Positions 1 to 8,209 of a stretch of DNA of 64,000 nucleotides are shown one piece after another. The position numbers and the translations under genes are program-made. The DNA is from Amblyomma americanum (Eukaryota > Arthropoda > Arachnida > Ixodida > Ixodidae), in the NCBI RefSeq assembly GCF_052857255.1, contig NC_135497.1, forward strand, positions 196,741,574 to 196,805,573, given 5' to 3'. Below the pieces are notes generated by a model, which saw nothing but the letters and a program-made list of their open reading frames with translations, was not told the DNA's origin and did no database searches. The stretch's first letter is position 1; each line of letters starts with the position of its first letter.

Positions 1-172
1 GTGATTGAGACAGAGATGTTCAATGGTAGTCCTGCACGTTCGAGGGTCGGCACCGCGCAGACCTGCGGAGCTTTCTTTTGTTCGCACTTGGCGAGCGTTT
101 TAACAACGCGCGAGACAGGCGCTGATAGATGCGACTCTCGCCTTGGCGGAATGCATAAAACTACTGTATATT
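1..172 (-). repeat. Dispersed repeat, copy 1 (inverted relative to 39098-39270)
   Basis: Read on the minus strand this segment matches 39098-39270 over almost its whole length, with scattered substitutions. Shared blocks include TTTATGCAT, AAGGCGAGAGT, GCGCGGTGCCGACC and the terminal GTCTCAATCAC. The window edge cuts this copy. No coding sequence is visible. It could be part of an LTR or another dispersed repeat; family unknown. Confidence 0.6.
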
Positions 173-216
173 AGCTGGCTATCTTTGTTAAAAAAAAGGA
201 AATAAGTAAAACATAT

Positions 217-545
217 TCAATAAAACTCTGGAATGATCTTCCTGACAACATAATCTCTTTCATTGATCCTGGTGAGTTTAAAAAAACATCTATGTATACA
301 TTTATTGCCATAGTGATGTTCGAAATGTACAACAGTTTTATTTGTTCTTAACGTTGTTTCGTGTCTGATGTTATTTTAACTCGGTTTTGTTTAAATTTCG
401 TGTTCCTTTCTTGTATTTGACTTGTACCGCGTTCTTGCACCGATATTATGGTTTCTTTTTTTTTTTCCATCTGTATGTACATCTGTATTTGCCCCCCTCA
501 CCCAATGCTCTTCGGGGCCTGTGAGGTACTAATAAATAAATAAAA
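217..545 (+). mobile_element. 3' end of a non-LTR retrotransposon (Jockey/CR1-like)
   Basis: Positions 217-351 read as the last residues of a LINE reverse-transcriptase protein, with the frequent C-terminal pattern Trp-Asn-Asp-Leu-Pro followed by a stop at 349-351. A T-rich 3' UTR follows, ending in GGGGCCTGTGAGG and an AATAAATAAATAAAA tail at 531-545, the kind of end used in target-primed reverse transcription. The 5' part is missing, as in most LINE copies. Confidence 0.65.
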
Positions 546-1696
546 ATGTCTATCGGTGTCGCTTTCGGTTTTTAAAACTGCCGGTCCGATTTGAAATTTG
601 CGTGAATTTACGCCACTGGTCGGCAGTCGTCGCTTTGAGGTCACTGTAAACAAATATACGCTCGGCGGCTATTTGCATGCGCTAAAACTTCTGAATCCGC
701 TCTCCGCAATCGCCGAAATCGTGCGCACGAATCGTGCGGACTCTATACCTAGGCTTCGTCACAAAAGGGGCCGGCTGTCAGCCGTCCACCGAAATTTAAG
801 AATCTGGCCAAATTTCACCGCTGATTACTATTGAAGTGTAGAAATATGAAATGCAGCTGCTCGTTTCGCTTTTTTGACGCGGATAAGGTATGCACACAAA
901 CGCAGTTTTTCAAGCCCTCGGTCGCACAAGCCCGAGCGACGAGCGGCAGCGTCGTACGTTTTATTTTTTTGCGCGTGTGGCTTGCCTCGCCGTTCGGTTC
1001 TATGCGCGAGCACCGATTGAAAGCACATATCCGCTGGTGCACGCACGTCACGTATGTCGCCGTGGCTAGCATATGAGGTCCAATGAGTTTAAAATTTTTC
1101 AAGTTTATGGAATGTCACACGGGCCAGCCCCAACAAGCCCCCCCCCCCCCCCCCTCTCCCCCACACACGTACAGTCTTCTGGTTCCCACTTAATTCTCTT
1201 TACTACGATACGCGGTCGTTGGTCGTGCTGGCGTCGTCGTCGGTCTAGCGTGACAGACCGGTGCGTCAGCGACGGCATCTGCATCCAGACCAGCCCACCG
1301 ACCGTCGATCGGCATCGCATGGGCCTAGTGTGACCGGACCCTACCCATAGTGAAGAAAGACTACGTTACTGTTATCGCTTTTGCGGCACCAGTCACTCAC
1401 ATACGAGGGACGACTGCTACTTCGATCGCCCGCGAAAGTACAGTGGACAAGAGACCTCGCTGTCCGCATTGCAGCAACGATAGTATAGACGACGTTGCTC
1501 CGTGTATGCCCTAGTGACGGCACGAGAGCAATCAATATGGCGGTCGCTGCCGGTGGGAGGAGTTTCCCGGTCTCAATTTCGATCGAATTTTTTGGAATCT
1601 ACATTTCGTCCTGGGCGCCAAAATTTTGGAAATTGAATCATAGGCTCGTGTATTAGTCGTTTAAGTGCACAAAACTGCAATACGAAGAACGACCAT
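546..1696. other. No recognisable gene
   Basis: Only short overlapping open frames on both strands, none with a recognisable domain. A run of 17 C lies at 1138-1154. I see nothing else that can be named. Confidence 0.5.
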
Positions 1697-1790
1697 GTGA
1701 TGTCCCCTTTCAGGGTAACGAAGTGCATTCCAAGAAAGGGGTGGCAGAAAGTTTGGCGGGCGGATGAGATTAAGAAGTTTGCGGGCATAT
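1697..1790 (+). pseudogene. RTE-like LINE 3' ORF, part upstream of Gypsy-1
   Basis: Reads in frame as the penultimate segment of a LINE ORF2 C-terminus (GWQKVWRADEIKKFAG near the end). It is interrupted at 1790 by the Gypsy-1 LTR and continues at 7223. The boundary on the left is uncertain; the recognisable part begins about 1720. The family is inferred from the tail, which is typical of RTE-like elements of arthropods. Confidence 0.6.
1787..1790. other. Gypsy-1 left target-site duplication (ATAT)
   Basis: ATAT directly precedes the LTR and is repeated at 7219-7222 after the other LTR. A 4-bp duplication is usual for Ty3/gypsy integrases. Confidence 0.85.
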
Positions 1791-1954
1791 TGGCGCGTGC
1801 TCATGGGAGCGCGCCGACGATGAAGACGAAGTGTGCGTGTGCCGGCGGACAAAGACGAAGTGTGGGTGTGGTTCGGTCAGCCATCTTGTGAGTTCCCTGC
1901 TGTGCGCTGGACTTCGCTGAGACCGTGATCTGTGCCGGTCCTGTATTCGTTACA
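1791..1954 (+). repeat. Gypsy-1 5' LTR
   Basis: Begins TGGCGCGTGCTC and ends TTCGTTACA, with the TG...CA ends required by integrase. Compared with the 3' LTR it has four substitutions and no indels in 164 bp. No TATA box is obvious, which is common in short gypsy LTRs. Confidence 0.92.
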
Positions 1955-1958
1955 TTTT

Positions 1959-1976
1959 TGGTGGAGGTGCTGGGTA
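1959..1976 (+). promoter_or_regulatory. Gypsy-1 primer binding site
   Basis: TGGTGGAGGTGCTGGGTA starts four bases after the LTR. A TGG start complementary to the tRNA CCA end is expected here. The equivalent site of Gypsy-2 (TGGTGGAGGAGCC) is very similar, so both probably use the same tRNA; I cannot name which tRNA. Confidence 0.65.
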
Positions 1977-2009
1977 CTTTCCAACATCTACGTGCCCCGA
2001 AGGCTCTCT

Positions 2010-3374
2010 ATGAACACGGATTTGACTCCGATTCATCGCAGTACGAGCCGCCGAATCCAAGGTCAGTCACCAGAGTACGGTCCGTTATCCCCTAGGACCA
2101 GGGCTCCAGCTGCGACGCGCAGGACTGACGCGGCACCTATGGCTAGCAACGGAGACGCGGCAGCTATGGCTGACAACGGGAACTCAGCTGCTCATTTCCT
2201 GGTCCTCCAGCCGCGAACGCCGCCGACCTTCCATGGCGAAGTGTTTGAGGACGCGGAGGACTGGCTTGACCAGTTCGAGCGCGTTGCCAGGTACAACGGC
2301 TGGGATGCGGAGCGGAAGCTGCACAATGTTTACTTCGCTCTTGACGACTCGGCGCGGACGTGGTACGAGAACCACGAGACAACGTTTCCTACTTGGGAAC
2401 GGTTCCGTAGCCAGTTGCTGGCGACCTACGTCAACACCGACCGTCGGGAACGAGCTGAGTCGGCGCTGCAGTCAAGGAACCAGCGACCCAATGAGAGCGT
2501 CGCAATGTATTATGAGGACATGACACGACTGTTCAGAAGGGCGGATCCAAACATGGCCGAGGACAAGAAAGTGCGCCACCTGATGCGCGGGATAAAAGAA
2601 GAACTGTTTGCTGGGCTTGTGCGAAACCCCCCTAACACCACTTCGGAGTTTCTATCGGAGGCCACTACCGTCGAAAAGACCCTGCAACAACGCGCCCGCT
2701 ATTACAATCGCGCCGTGAACACCGTATCAACTGCCGACTTTGCGCCAGCCTCCAGCGACTCCGCTGACACCCTTCGGGAGCTGGTTCGATCTATCGTCAA
2801 AGAAGAGCTGCACAAAATGCGCCTCTCTGCCCAGTCGCAGCCGCAGTGCCCATCGTTAGCACAAATTATCCGAGAGGAAGTGCAGCAGGTGGTCCCTGAA
2901 CCTGTTGCCCCTGCTGCCCTTACACCGACGCCCCCGCGCCAGACGTACGCGTCGGTACTCCGACAGAACTGCGACCTCGCCCCTTGGAGCACAAGCCCAT
3001 CTGCATCTGCTTTCCAGCCGCGGCCCCCGCCTGTCCCTGTGTTGCCCGAGGCCAGACTGCGGAAGACGGACGTGTGGCGGGCACCTGACCAGCGGCCCCT
3101 TTGCTACCACTGCGGTGAGGCTGGCCATATCTTGCGGTGGTGCCCTTATCGTCGAGCTGGAATTCGCGGATTTCATCCGCGAGTCCCCTGTCCGCCCAAT
3201 GGCGAACGGCCCCGCGAAATTGAGGAGCACCTGTCAACGCGCCGGGATCACACTCACACTGATTTCCCTCGCCCTGACTACCGCCCACCAACCTCTACCC
3301 GCTATCGTTCGCCGAGTCCCCGTCCTTCGACAAGCCGTTTCCGCCGCTCACCGAGTCCTCGCCGGGGAAACTAG
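2010..3374 (+). CDS. gag: Gypsy-1 Gag polyprotein
   Basis: Encodes the 454-residue structural protein that forms virus-like particles and packages element RNA in the cytoplasm. The start is the ATG at 2010; the frame also opens upstream from a GTG inside the LTR, which is unlikely to be used. Residues about 73-215 resemble the retrotransposon Gag/capsid domain (FHGEVFEDAEDWLDQFE, then TWERFRSQLLATYV). A proline-rich linker follows, and a CCHC zinc knuckle lies at about 365-378 (CYHCGEAGHILRWC), for nucleic-acid binding. The C-terminus is arginine/serine/proline-rich. The last two codons are GGA AAC followed by TAG, part of the frameshift signal into pol. Pol overlaps gag by about 97 nt in the -1 frame. 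Confidence 0.9.
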   Translation: MNTDLTPIHRSTSRRIQGQSPEYGPLSPRTRAPAATRRTDAAPMASNGDAAAMADNGNSAAHFLVLQPRTPPTFHGEVFEDAEDWLDQFERVARYNGWDAERKLHNVYFALDDSARTWYENHETTFPTWERFRSQLLATYVNTDRRERAESALQSRNQRPNESVAMYYEDMTRLFRRADPNMAEDKKVRHLMRGIKEELFAGLVRNPPNTTSEFLSEATTVEKTLQQRARYYNRAVNTVSTADFAPASSDSADTLRELVRSIVKEELHKMRLSAQSQPQCPSLAQIIREEVQQVVPEPVAPAALTPTPPRQTYASVLRQNCDLAPWSTSPSASAFQPRPPPVPVLPEARLRKTDVWRAPDQRPLCYHCGEAGHILRWCPYRRAGIRGFHPRVPCPPNGERPREIEEHLSTRRDHTHTDFPRPDYRPPTSTRYRSPSPRPSTSRFRRSPSPRRGN

Positions 3375-3403
3375 ACCTAGCGGCCTGTGGAGGTAAGGCC
3401 GCT
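3365..3403 (+). promoter_or_regulatory. Gypsy-1 gag-pol -1 ribosomal frameshift signal
   Basis: A canonical slippery heptamer GGGAAAC lies at 3365-3371 in phase G GGA AAC, with the gag TAG directly after it. After a 7-nt spacer, AGCGGCC (3379-3385) pairs perfectly with GGCCGCT (3397-3403) around an 11-nt loop. A -1 slip enters the pol frame, which is open from 3278 onwards and has no ATG before the protease. Similar signals occur in Gypsy-2 and Gypsy-3. Function is inferred; architecture is directly seen. Confidence 0.85.
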
Positions 3404-6400
3404 GACGAGCGAACAGCCGAACATCCTCCATCGCGTTCCCGACCAGACGACGGCTATCAAACGAGGACACGTGACGATCACAAAGGATGTGACGCTTCGG
3501 ACTTACCGGTCGATATCGACGATTTAGCAGTTACGGCATTGGTTGATACGGGAGCGGACTATTCGGTTATGAGCAACGAGCTAGCAAAAGAACTGAGGAA
3601 AGTTTTAACCGCGTGGACTGGGCCTCAGATTCGCACAGCTGGTGGGCACCTAATTAACCCTGTTGGCCGGTGTACGGGGAGAGTTACAATCGACGGATTT
3701 GTTTACGTTTGTGACTTTGTTGTCCTACCTCACTGTTCGCGCGATGTCATTCTCGGCCTGGACTTTTTACAAGCTAACGGCGCCGTTATCAATTTACAAG
3801 AGCCGCGCGTGACGTTTTCGCCGACGCAAGCAATTGAAATAGCCGACCCAGACGACTCCAGGATACCCGCCCTGCGTATTGCTGCTGATGACGTGACGGT
3901 GCCTCCGCGGTGCAGCATGATGGTCCCCGTGCAAAGTGACTCGCCCGGTGATCGAGACGTTATGGCAGAGAGAAACGTCAGCCTTTTACTCGAGAAAGGA
4001 ATCTGCGCTGCAAGAGGGCTTGTTCGCTTACGGGATCGCTCTGCGACACTCTTGATCACCAAATTCGGAACAGAGTTCCAGCCTATTGCGAAAGGAACGG
4101 CCGTCGCATACGTTACCGACTTCGTTGAGCCCGCAGAAATATGTGCTCTGGAGCTACCGTCGCCGGACGGATGCGATGCAGCAGCCGTTCTGTCTACCGT
4201 GGACATTAATCCCGGCTTGTCGGTGGGTCAGAAGCAGCGCTTGTTAGAGCTCCTTCACGATTTCGCAGAGTGCTTCGCCACGACATCAAAGGTAGGGCGC
4301 ACCTCGGTAGCCAAACACCGCATCATCGTCAACGAGGAGACTAGCCCCATATCCCAACACCCGTACAGAGTGTCGCCGGTGGAACGGGAGGCTATACGAT
4401 CCCAAGTGCAAGAAATGCTTGCAGACGACGTAGTCCAGCCGTCCACGAGCCCCTGGGCTTCGCCTGTGGTATTGGTGAAGAAAAAAGATAACACCTTGCG
4501 ATTCTGCGTCGATTATCGGAAGTTGAATCGTGTCACGGAACGTGACGTTTACCCCCTTCCACGTATCGACGACGCCTTGGATCGACTGCGTGACGCTAAA
4601 TATTTTTCTTCACTCGACCTTAAGAATGGCTACTGGCAGATCGAAGTGGACGAGAGGGACAGAGAGAAGACAGCGTTCGTGACGCCTGACGGCCTTTATG
4701 AATTCAAAGTGCTACCCTTTGGACTCTGTTCTGCGCCAGCAACCTTCCAACGCATGATGGACACCGTTCTTTCTAAATGGCAGACATGCCTAGTGTACCT
4801 TGATGATGTTGTCGTTTTTGCTCCTAGCTTCGAGGAACACCTCAACCGGCTGCGAATGGCGTTACAGGCGCTCCGTTCGGCACAGTTGACGATAAAGCCA
4901 CAAAAGTGTCACTTTGGTTTCGAAGAGCTCAGTTTTCTTGGTCACGTGATAAGCGCTGACGGAGTCCGTCCTGACCCCGAGAAGACTGCCGCTGTGGCAC
5001 AGTTCCCGCGCCCAACCGACAAAAAGTCCGTTCGTAGGTTTCTGGGCCTCTGTGCCTATTACAGACGTTTCGTTGAAAACTTTTCCACAATTGCCGAGCC
5101 CCTTACAATGCTTACTAGAGACAATGTATCTTTTGTGTGGCATGATGATCAGGAATCTGCCTTCAACGAGCTACGCAGCCGCCTACAAACTGTCCCAATA
5201 CTCGCCCATTTTGATGAACGAGCTGCCACTGAAATTCATACTGACGCCAGCAATGTTGGTCTCGGCGCTATTCTCGTTCAGTGGCAGGATGGCAACGAGA
5301 AAGTCATAGCGTACGCCAGCCGCTCCCTCTCGAAAGCAGAGGCAAACTACTCTACCACAGAGAAGGAATGCCTTGCGGTAGTGTGGGCGATTAGCAAGTT
5401 CCGACCATATCTCTATGGCCGCCCGTTTCGAGCTGTCAGTGACCATCATTCGTTATGCTGGGTAGCCAATCTCAAAGACCCTTCGGGACGGCTTGCGAGA
5501 TGGAGCCTTCGCCTCCAGGAATACGACATCACGGTAGTGTACAAGTCCGGCCGTAAGCACAATGACGCCGATTGTTTGTCACGTGCACCTGCCGACGTTG
5601 CTCCGGCCGAAACGGAGGACGACTTCCCGTTTTTTGCTCTCGTCACGTCGTCCGATATGGCCCGGCGTCAACGGGCTGACTCAGAGTTGCGTCCGCTCAT
5701 CGAGCATCTGGAGGGCCTTAACGTCGCTGTTCCGTGGATTTTCGTTCGAGGTTTGGGTTCCTACAGTCTCCGAGATGGCGTCCTTTACAAGAGGAACTTC
5801 GCCCATAACACGGAAACCTTTCTTCTGGTTGTGCCATCCGAACTCCGTCCAGAAATCTTGCACGCCTGCCACGACGAGCCATCGGCTGGCCATTTGGGTG
5901 TTACGCGGACGTATGCCCGCATTCGTGCGAAGTATTACTGGCCAAAGTTGCTCTCATCAGTCCAGCAATATGTGAGGACCTGCCGTGACTGCCAGCGACG
6001 AAAGACACCACCAGTTAAACCCGCAGGGCTTCTCCAGCCCATCTCACCGCCTACAACACCTTTCCAACAAGTGGGCATGGACTTGCTGGGCCCATTCCCA
6101 TTGTCTTCCTCTGGGAACGAATGGATTGTTGTGGTGACGGACTACTTAACGCGGTACGCCGAGACACAGGCGCTCCCCCACGCTAGTGCTGCAGAAGTGG
6201 CTCAGTTTTTTATGACATCAATCGTCTTGCGTCACGGTGCGCCATCAGTCGTCATCACGGACCGTGGAACCGCCTTTACGGCGGCATTAATGCAATCTCT
6301 CTTCGAACTCACCCACACCAGTCACCGGAAGACAACAGCCTATCATCCCCAAACAAACGGCTTGACTGAACGCCTCAACCGGACGCTTGCAGATATGCTT

Positions 6401-6952
6401 GCTATGTATGTCGACGTTGAGCATCGTACGTGGGACGAAGTTCTTCCTTATGCAACCTTCGCTTACAATACGGCAGAACAGGAGACTACCCGCCTTACAC
6501 CTTTCCAGCTGGTCTACGGACGGTGTGTCACTACCATGCTGGATGCTATGCTACCCGCTGCTCACAACGACGGAGACATCGGCCCCTACGCTGACGTTGA
6601 CACATTCGTCCAGCGGGCTGAAGAAGCCCGCCAACTCGCAAGGTGCCGGATTCGACATCAACAACAACTCGACGCTGGTCGCTACAACCTCCGACACCGA
6701 TGCGTTCGGTACGAGCCCGGCGACTCTGTATGGGTATGGACACCTGTGTGCCGCCGCGGACTCTCCGAAAAGCTCCTCCGACGCTACTTCGGTCCGTACG
6801 AGGTGGTTCGTCGTATAAGTGATGTCACATACGAAGTTTTTCCGCGGGACAGGACCTCCTCACCACGTCGGCGCCATCCGACCGAGACTGTCCACGTGGT
6901 GCGCATGAAGCCCTACCATGACAGGCTGCAACCCGCCGCTTTACCAGCTTAA
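3371..6952 (+). CDS. pol: Gypsy-1 Pol polyprotein (PR-RT-RH-IN)
   Basis: Made as a Gag-Pol fusion by -1 frameshifting; the frame is open from 3278 but has no start codon before the protease. Counting from codon 3539: protease with Asp-Thr-Gly at 3-5 and the ILGLDFL strand at about 71-77; reverse transcriptase with FCVDYRKLN near 322 and the catalytic YLDD at about 420-423; RNase H starting with HTDAS at about 567; integrase with a His-His-Cys-Cys zinc region at about 780-820 (CRDCQRRK), then the catalytic acids in GMDLLGPF (about 848), ITDRGTAF (about 907) and the Glu of TERLNR (about 944). A GPY-type C-terminal region (FGPYEVV) is present and no chromodomain is obvious. Every catalytic motif is intact and there is no stop. 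The protein processes Gag, copies the RNA to DNA and integrates it. Confidence 0.92.
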   Translation, partial: LDLAACGGKAADERTAEHPPSRSRPDDGYQTRTRDDHKGCDASDLPVDIDDLAVTALVDTGADYSVMSNELAKELRKVLTAWTGPQIRTAGGHLINPVGRCTGRVTIDGFVYVCDFVVLPHCSRDVILGLDFLQANGAVINLQEPRVTFSPTQAIEIADPDDSRIPALRIAADDVTVPPRCSMMVPVQSDSPGDRDVMAERNVSLLLEKGICAARGLVRLRDRSATLLITKFGTEFQPIAKGTAVAYVTDFVEPAEICALELPSPDGCDAAAVLSTVDINPGLSVGQKQRLLELLHDFAECFATTSKVGRTSVAKHRIIVNEETSPISQHPYRVSPVEREAIRSQVQEMLADDVVQPSTSPWASPVVLVKKKDNTLRFCVDYRKLNRVTERDVYPLPRIDDALDRLRDAKYFSSLDLKNGYWQIEVDERDREKTAFVTPDGLYEFKVLPFGLCSAPATFQRMMDTVLSKWQTCLVYLDDVVVFAPSFEEHLNRLRMALQALRSAQLTIKPQKCHFGFEELSFLGHVISADGVRPDPEKTAAVAQFPRPTDKKSVRRFLGLCAYYRRFVENFSTIAEPLTMLTRDNVSFVWHDDQESAFNELRSRLQTVPILAHFDERAATEIHTDASNVGLGAILVQWQDGNEKVIAYASRSLSKAEANYSTTEKECLAVVWAISKFRPYLYGRPFRAVSDHHSLCWVANLKDPSGRLARWSLRLQEYDITVVYKSGRKHNDADCLSRAPADVAPAETEDDFPFFALVTSSDMARRQRADSELRPLIEHLEGLNVAVPWIFVRGLGSYSLRDGVLYKRNFAHNTETFLLVVPSELRPEILHACHDEPSAGHLGVTRTYARIRAKYYWPKLLSSVQQYVRTCRDCQRRKTPPVKPAGLLQPISPPTTPFQQVGMDLLGPFPLSSSGNEWIVVVTDYLTRYAETQALPHASAAEVAQFFMTSIVLRHGAPSVVITDRGTAFTAALMQSLFELTHTSHRKTTAYHPQTNGLTERLNRTLADMLAMYVDVEHRTWDEVLPYATFAYNTAEQETTRLTPFQLVYGRCVTTMLDAMLPAAHNDGDIGPYADVDTFVQRAEEARQLARCRIRHQQQLDAGRYNLRHRCVRYEPGDSVWVWTPVCRRGLSEKLLRRYFGPYEVVRRISDVTYEVFPRDRTSSPRRRHPTETVHVVRMKPYHDRLQPAALPA

Positions 6953-7033
6953 CAGCTCTCTGTATTCTCTGCCGTCCGCCGTCTATACCGAACATTACCT
7001 TTGCTGTCCGTGTTCGTTTCCGGCGTAGGGCCG

Positions 7034-7054
7034 CCGCCTTGATGGAGGGGGCAA
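7034..7054 (+). promoter_or_regulatory. Gypsy-1 polypurine tract
   Basis: GGAGGGGGCAA directly precedes the 3' LTR. This is the usual place for the RNase H-resistant primer of plus-strand DNA. The purine run is short but uninterrupted for eight bases. Confidence 0.6.
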
Positions 7055-7218
7055 TGGCGCGTGCTCATGGGAGCGCGCCGACGATGAAGACGAAGTGTGC
7101 GTGTGCCGGTGGACAAAGACGAAGTGTGTGTGTGGTTCGGACAGCCATCTTGTGAGTTCCCTGCTGTGCGCTGGACTTCGCTGAGACCGTGATCTGTGCC
7201 GGTCCTGTCTTCGTTACA
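7055..7218 (+). repeat. Gypsy-1 3' LTR
   Basis: 164 bp, TGGCGCG to CGTTACA, the same length as the 5' LTR with four substitutions, and followed by the ATAT duplication. 98 bp separate the pol stop from the LTR. Confidence 0.92.
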
Positions 7219-7317
7219 ATATGGTGGCCGCAGCTGGCAAAGGACAGGGTTAACTGTAGAGGCATGGAAGAGACCTTTGCCCTGCAGTGGGCTTAGTCAG
7301 GCTGATGATGACGATAG
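7219..7317 (+). pseudogene. RTE-like LINE 3' end, part downstream of Gypsy-1
   Basis: After the right ATAT the LINE frame resumes (WPQLAKDRVN, then EETFALQWA) to a stop at 7294-7296, followed by GCTGATGATGACGAT, the trinucleotide-rich tail of RTE-like elements. Without the gypsy insertion and one ATAT copy, this part is in frame with 1697-1790, so the LINE tail was the integration target. Confidence 0.7.
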
Positions 7318-8015
7318 CGCACTAGCGTCCACCAATCAGTCCCTCAGTCAAGCGGCGCTTCATCGCTGCGACTGCCTTTTTGTTTGCTGCGCCCGTAGTG
7401 CCGTTCCCGTTGGTCGAACAGAAACCCATGCAGCGCCTGCGGGAACGTATATACTCCATCCCGGTAGTTCTTGCAGCGCTATCAAACCTGCGATTAGAGC
7501 ACTGGCAACGTTCTGACGCTGCGGAATGTAGTGTCAGGTTATAAAATAAGCATACGGGCATATGGGATAGCATTCTTTGAAGTGCCCTAGCGCCAAACGC
7601 TATTTCATATCGAGCCATACCGTACGATCGTGTTACATGCGCTATTTACCGAGTTTAGCGTGCCCGACTCTTGCGTGCTCTAAAACATCGTTTCCAAAAT
7701 GGCGGCGCTCTTCGAGGCAGGTACTTGCCGTTTTCAGTACGTTCACTGGCCATCAATGGGACACCAAGTTTTGGCTTCGTTTCATCTCGCCTATAAGGAA
7801 ACGTATGAGCGACAAATCTGCTTTATTTTTTATTCAGAATTACGATTCTGCCTTTTCGAAATTCTAAAAACAGGTTTGGCTTTACGAAGGGCCGGCTACA
7901 GATCTTTCATTACAACCAGGCGCATATCTGCAGTAGTCACTAATTTAACTATTCGAATTTACTCACTTTATTGTTAAAATGCCTGCCTGCGCCGTCGAAA
8001 CAGGCAATAAAGACA
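7318..8015. other. No recognisable gene
   Basis: Unassigned DNA. Only short open frames on both strands. One AAAATGGCGGCGC motif, like a YY1 site, at about 7697-7709 has no gene beside it. Confidence 0.5.
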
Positions 8016-8021
8016 CAAAAA

Positions 8022-8205
8022 AAGCAGCGATGGCGCAGAGGTAGAGAATTCGCCTCGTGTGCAAGAGGACGGCGGTTCGAATCCCGGTGCTGCGCAATTC
8101 TCCACCTGGCGAGAAAAAAAAAACTCCGTGTGTCGATGGAATTTCGTAACCAGGCCTGAGGTGCGGCTTGGTCTCTGTGGATAGAACTGACAACGCACCC
8201 TCTCA
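8022..8205 (+). repeat. tRNA-derived SINE-like sequence
   Basis: The first ~73 bases have a tRNA layout: an acceptor-like GCAGCGA that pairs for about six of seven positions with GTGCTGC, an A-box-like TGGCGCAGAGGTAGA and a B-box GGTTCGAATCC. The T-stem does not pair well, so this is unlikely to be a working tRNA gene. A tail follows with A-run, CTCCGTGTGTCG and TCTGTGGATAGAACTGACAACG, as expected for a tRNA-headed SINE transcribed by RNA polymerase III. It is a different family from the Ruka-like SINEs below. Confidence 0.55.
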
Positions 8206-8209
8206 CCAG

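Larger units (their letters stand above)
1791..7218 (+). mobile_element. Gypsy-1: complete Ty3/gypsy LTR retrotransposon
   Basis: A 5.4-kb element bounded by 164-bp LTRs that start TGGCGCG and end CGTTACA. The four bases ATAT flank it on both sides (1787-1790 and 7219-7222) as a target-site duplication. Order inside: LTR, TGG-type primer binding site, gag, -1 frameshift signal, pol (protease, reverse transcriptase, RNase H, integrase), purine-rich tract, LTR. Both frames are open, so the copy is structurally able to be autonomous. The LTRs differ at about four positions, which points to a fairly recent insertion. There is no env-like frame. Confidence 0.93.

Noticed and set aside
2905..3396. 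163-codon open frame overlapping gag
   Set aside because: Third frame of the GC-rich gag end without any motif; neither the gag nor the pol register.
8024..8096. Functional tRNA gene
   Set aside because: The T-stem does not pair and the anticodon arm is irregular; a repeat-like tail follows. A SINE head is more likely.
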